A DNA stretch of 64,000 nt from Desulfovibrio inopinatus DSM 10711 (GTDB taxonomy: Bacteria > Desulfobacterota > Desulfovibrionia > Desulfovibrionales > Desulfovibrionaceae), in assembly GCF_000429305.1 (NCBI RefSeq), contig NZ_AUBP01000017.1:1-64000 (forward strand), read 5' to 3'. Every line of letters begins with the position of its first letter. The stretch's first letter is position 1. Position numbers and translations under genes: made by a program. Positions 62,754 to 64,000 of the stretch are shown one piece after another. Below the pieces are notes generated by a model. The model saw only the letters and a list, made by a program, of their open reading frames with translations, made no database searches and was not told the origin of the DNA.

Positions 62754-63809
62754 ATGAATGGCAACACGTTCGGGACACTGTTTCGACTGACGACATTTGG
62801 CGAATCGCACGGCCCAGGGATTGGGGGGACTGTCGACGGGTGTCCTCCGGGCCTTCCACTGGATGAATCGATCATTCAGATTGAACTCGATAAACGCAAA
62901 CCCGGTGGGAATATTGCGTCGACCGCTCGGAAAGAAGCTGATCTCGTCGAAATTCTCTCGGGCGTGTTTGAAGGAAAGACAACGGGAACCCCAATTGGCT
63001 TTTTGATTCGCAATACGGATCAACGTTCTCGTGATTATTCTCAGGTCAAAGATGTGTTCCGTCCTGGGCATGCCGACATCTCGTATCAAGCAAAGTATGG
63101 TGTACGTGATTATCGTGGCGGTGGCCGCGCTTCAGGCCGTGAAACCGCGTGTCGTGTTGCCGGTGGAGCCATTGCCGAACAATTGTTGCAAACCGCTGGT
63201 ATCCGTGTAACCGCAGCAACCATCGAGCTTGGTGGCATCGCGGCCACGACAGTGGATTTTTCCTCGTCCGATTCGCGTCCGTTTTTTGCCTGTGATGACA
63301 ACATCATTCCACAGTGGGAAGAACGGATACGTGATGTTAAAAAGCAGGGTGACACCGTCGGTGGGGTCGTCGAAGTGCGCGCACAGAACGTACCGGCCGG
63401 TCTCGGCGAGCCGGTGTTCGATAAACTCGATGCACGCTTAGCCTATGCGTTCATGAGCGTGGGCGCGGTCAAAGCGGTGGAGATCGGATCCGGCGTGGAG
63501 GCTGCGCGGTTACTTGGCAGCCAGAACAATGATCCTATCACGCCAGACGGCTTTCTCAGTAACAATGCTGGAGGTATTCTCGGTGGAATATCTTCAGGAC
63601 AGGATATTGTTGTGCGCGCCGCCATCAAGCCGATTCCCTCCATCGCCAAGTCTCAAAAGACTATAAATTCTGCACATGAGGCAACAGAAATTTCCATTGG
63701 TGGTCGCCATGACATTAGCGCTATCCCACGCGTTGTTCCTGTCTTAAAGGCCATGCTTCGTCTGACACTTGCAGATATGTTGTTATTGCAACGCCGTTGC
63801 AGCGGATAG
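62754..63809 (+). CDS. aroC: Chorismate synthase
   Basis: The protein is 351 residues from the ATG at 62754 (an in-frame ATG two codons earlier is also possible). The opening GNTFGTLFRLTTFGESHGPGIGG is the family signature, with FMN-binding RPGHAD and GGGRASGRETACRVAGGAIAEQ (about 118-140). The last segment has GGISSGQDIVVRAAIKPIPSI and RHDISAIPRVVPV. It makes chorismate from EPSP, feeding aromatic amino acids and the futalosine menaquinone route used by MqnE in this window. Confidence 0.94.
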   Translation: MNGNTFGTLFRLTTFGESHGPGIGGTVDGCPPGLPLDESIIQIELDKRKPGGNIASTARKEADLVEILSGVFEGKTTGTPIGFLIRNTDQRSRDYSQVKDVFRPGHADISYQAKYGVRDYRGGGRASGRETACRVAGGAIAEQLLQTAGIRVTAATIELGGIAATTVDFSSSDSRPFFACDDNIIPQWEERIRDVKKQGDTVGGVVEVRAQNVPAGLGEPVFDKLDARLAYAFMSVGAVKAVEIGSGVEAARLLGSQNNDPITPDGFLSNNAGGILGGISSGQDIVVRAAIKPIPSIAKSQKTINSAHEATEISIGGRHDISAIPRVVPVLKAMLRLTLADMLLLQRRCSG

Positions 63810-63882
63810 CACCTGCTGAAGCATATTGGTGGGTACCGTATACTCCCCAAAAATAAATCCGGAATTTTTTAGAATCACGTGT

Positions 63883-63913
63883 ATGATGGAGCGATGAAGC
63901 ATCGCTCCATCAT
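63883..63913 (+). terminator. Perfect stem-loop after aroC
   Basis: ATGATGGAGCGATG and CATCGCTCCATCAT are exact complements around AAG, followed by CATTTCT. It probably ends the aroC transcript. Confidence 0.6.
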
Positions 63914-64000
63914 CATTTCTGAAGATCTCTGCACCCCGATATCAGTCTTGACCTTGCATTAAATCTCGTGTTGAAGCGTTTGTTGTCGTGACGAGAACAA

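Overview
The window looks like chromosomal DNA of a sulfate-reducing deltaproteobacterium of the Desulfovibrio type. The strongest marker is a complete tmcDCBA operon (3858-7526), encoding the transmembrane electron-transfer complex with a type II tetraheme cytochrome c3. Futalosine-pathway menaquinone synthesis (mqnE), a NAD-malic enzyme plus fumarase pair, and short intergenic repeats containing CCGCCGGAGGC fit that assignment. The genus is inferred from gene content, not from an rRNA gene; I see no rRNA, tRNA or CRISPR.

Layout. 1-1.15 kb: the 3' end of an IS5-type transposase abutting a truncated and frameshifted secreted-protein gene. 1.2-3.4 kb: a CobW GTPase and WD40 protein operon ending in a terminator. 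3.9-7.6 kb: tmcDCBA with terminator, then a large palindrome. 7.7-9.9 kb: an MscS channel. 10.1-11.3 kb: an exported Ntn amidohydrolase. 11.6-15.2 kb: an exopolysaccharide export trio (Wza-like, Wzz-like, flippase). 15.3-16.8 kb: cobS with a SAM hydroxide adenosyltransferase. 17.1-24 kb: two unknown secreted proteins, mqnE, the argO/argP exporter-regulator pair, an AcfC-like binding protein, and lipB-lipA.

24.6-28.6 kb holds a compact four-gene operon (small Cys protein, 53-aa membrane peptide, CcsA/HemX-like membrane protein, Cys-containing PAS protein). It diverges from a Cpx-like cassette of LTXXQ lipoprotein, response regulator and histidine kinase. 28.7-32.8 kb is an accessory, partly AT-rich zone: DUF3795, a toxin remnant, a Hint-domain protein, and a Fic protein inserted between two diverged copies of the 3' end of a betaine-binding protein gene. 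32.9-38.3 kb is a choline-to-glycine-betaine locus (GntR regulator, betA, betB, proX). 38.7-40.9 kb is an AT-rich sulfotransferase-TPR fusion.

41-64 kb is mostly core metabolism and envelope functions: an MBL hydrolase, malic enzyme and fumarase, an RND efflux pair, a large secreted protein next to fliJ-motE, a thioesterase, a second Ntn-like hydrolase, alanine dehydrogenase with an Lrp regulator, an alpha/beta hydrolase with exported acetolactate decarboxylase, a YkgJ Fe/Zn cluster protein, a response-regulator/histidine-kinase fusion, and aroC.

Region themes: electron transfer from periplasmic cytochrome c3 to the cytoplasm (Tmc), C4 and alanine metabolism feeding pyruvate (malic enzyme, fumarase, Ald), osmoprotection (Bet, ProX, MscS) and envelope stress (Cpx-like system, RND pump). 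All functional assignments are from sequence motifs read by eye; no database search was run.
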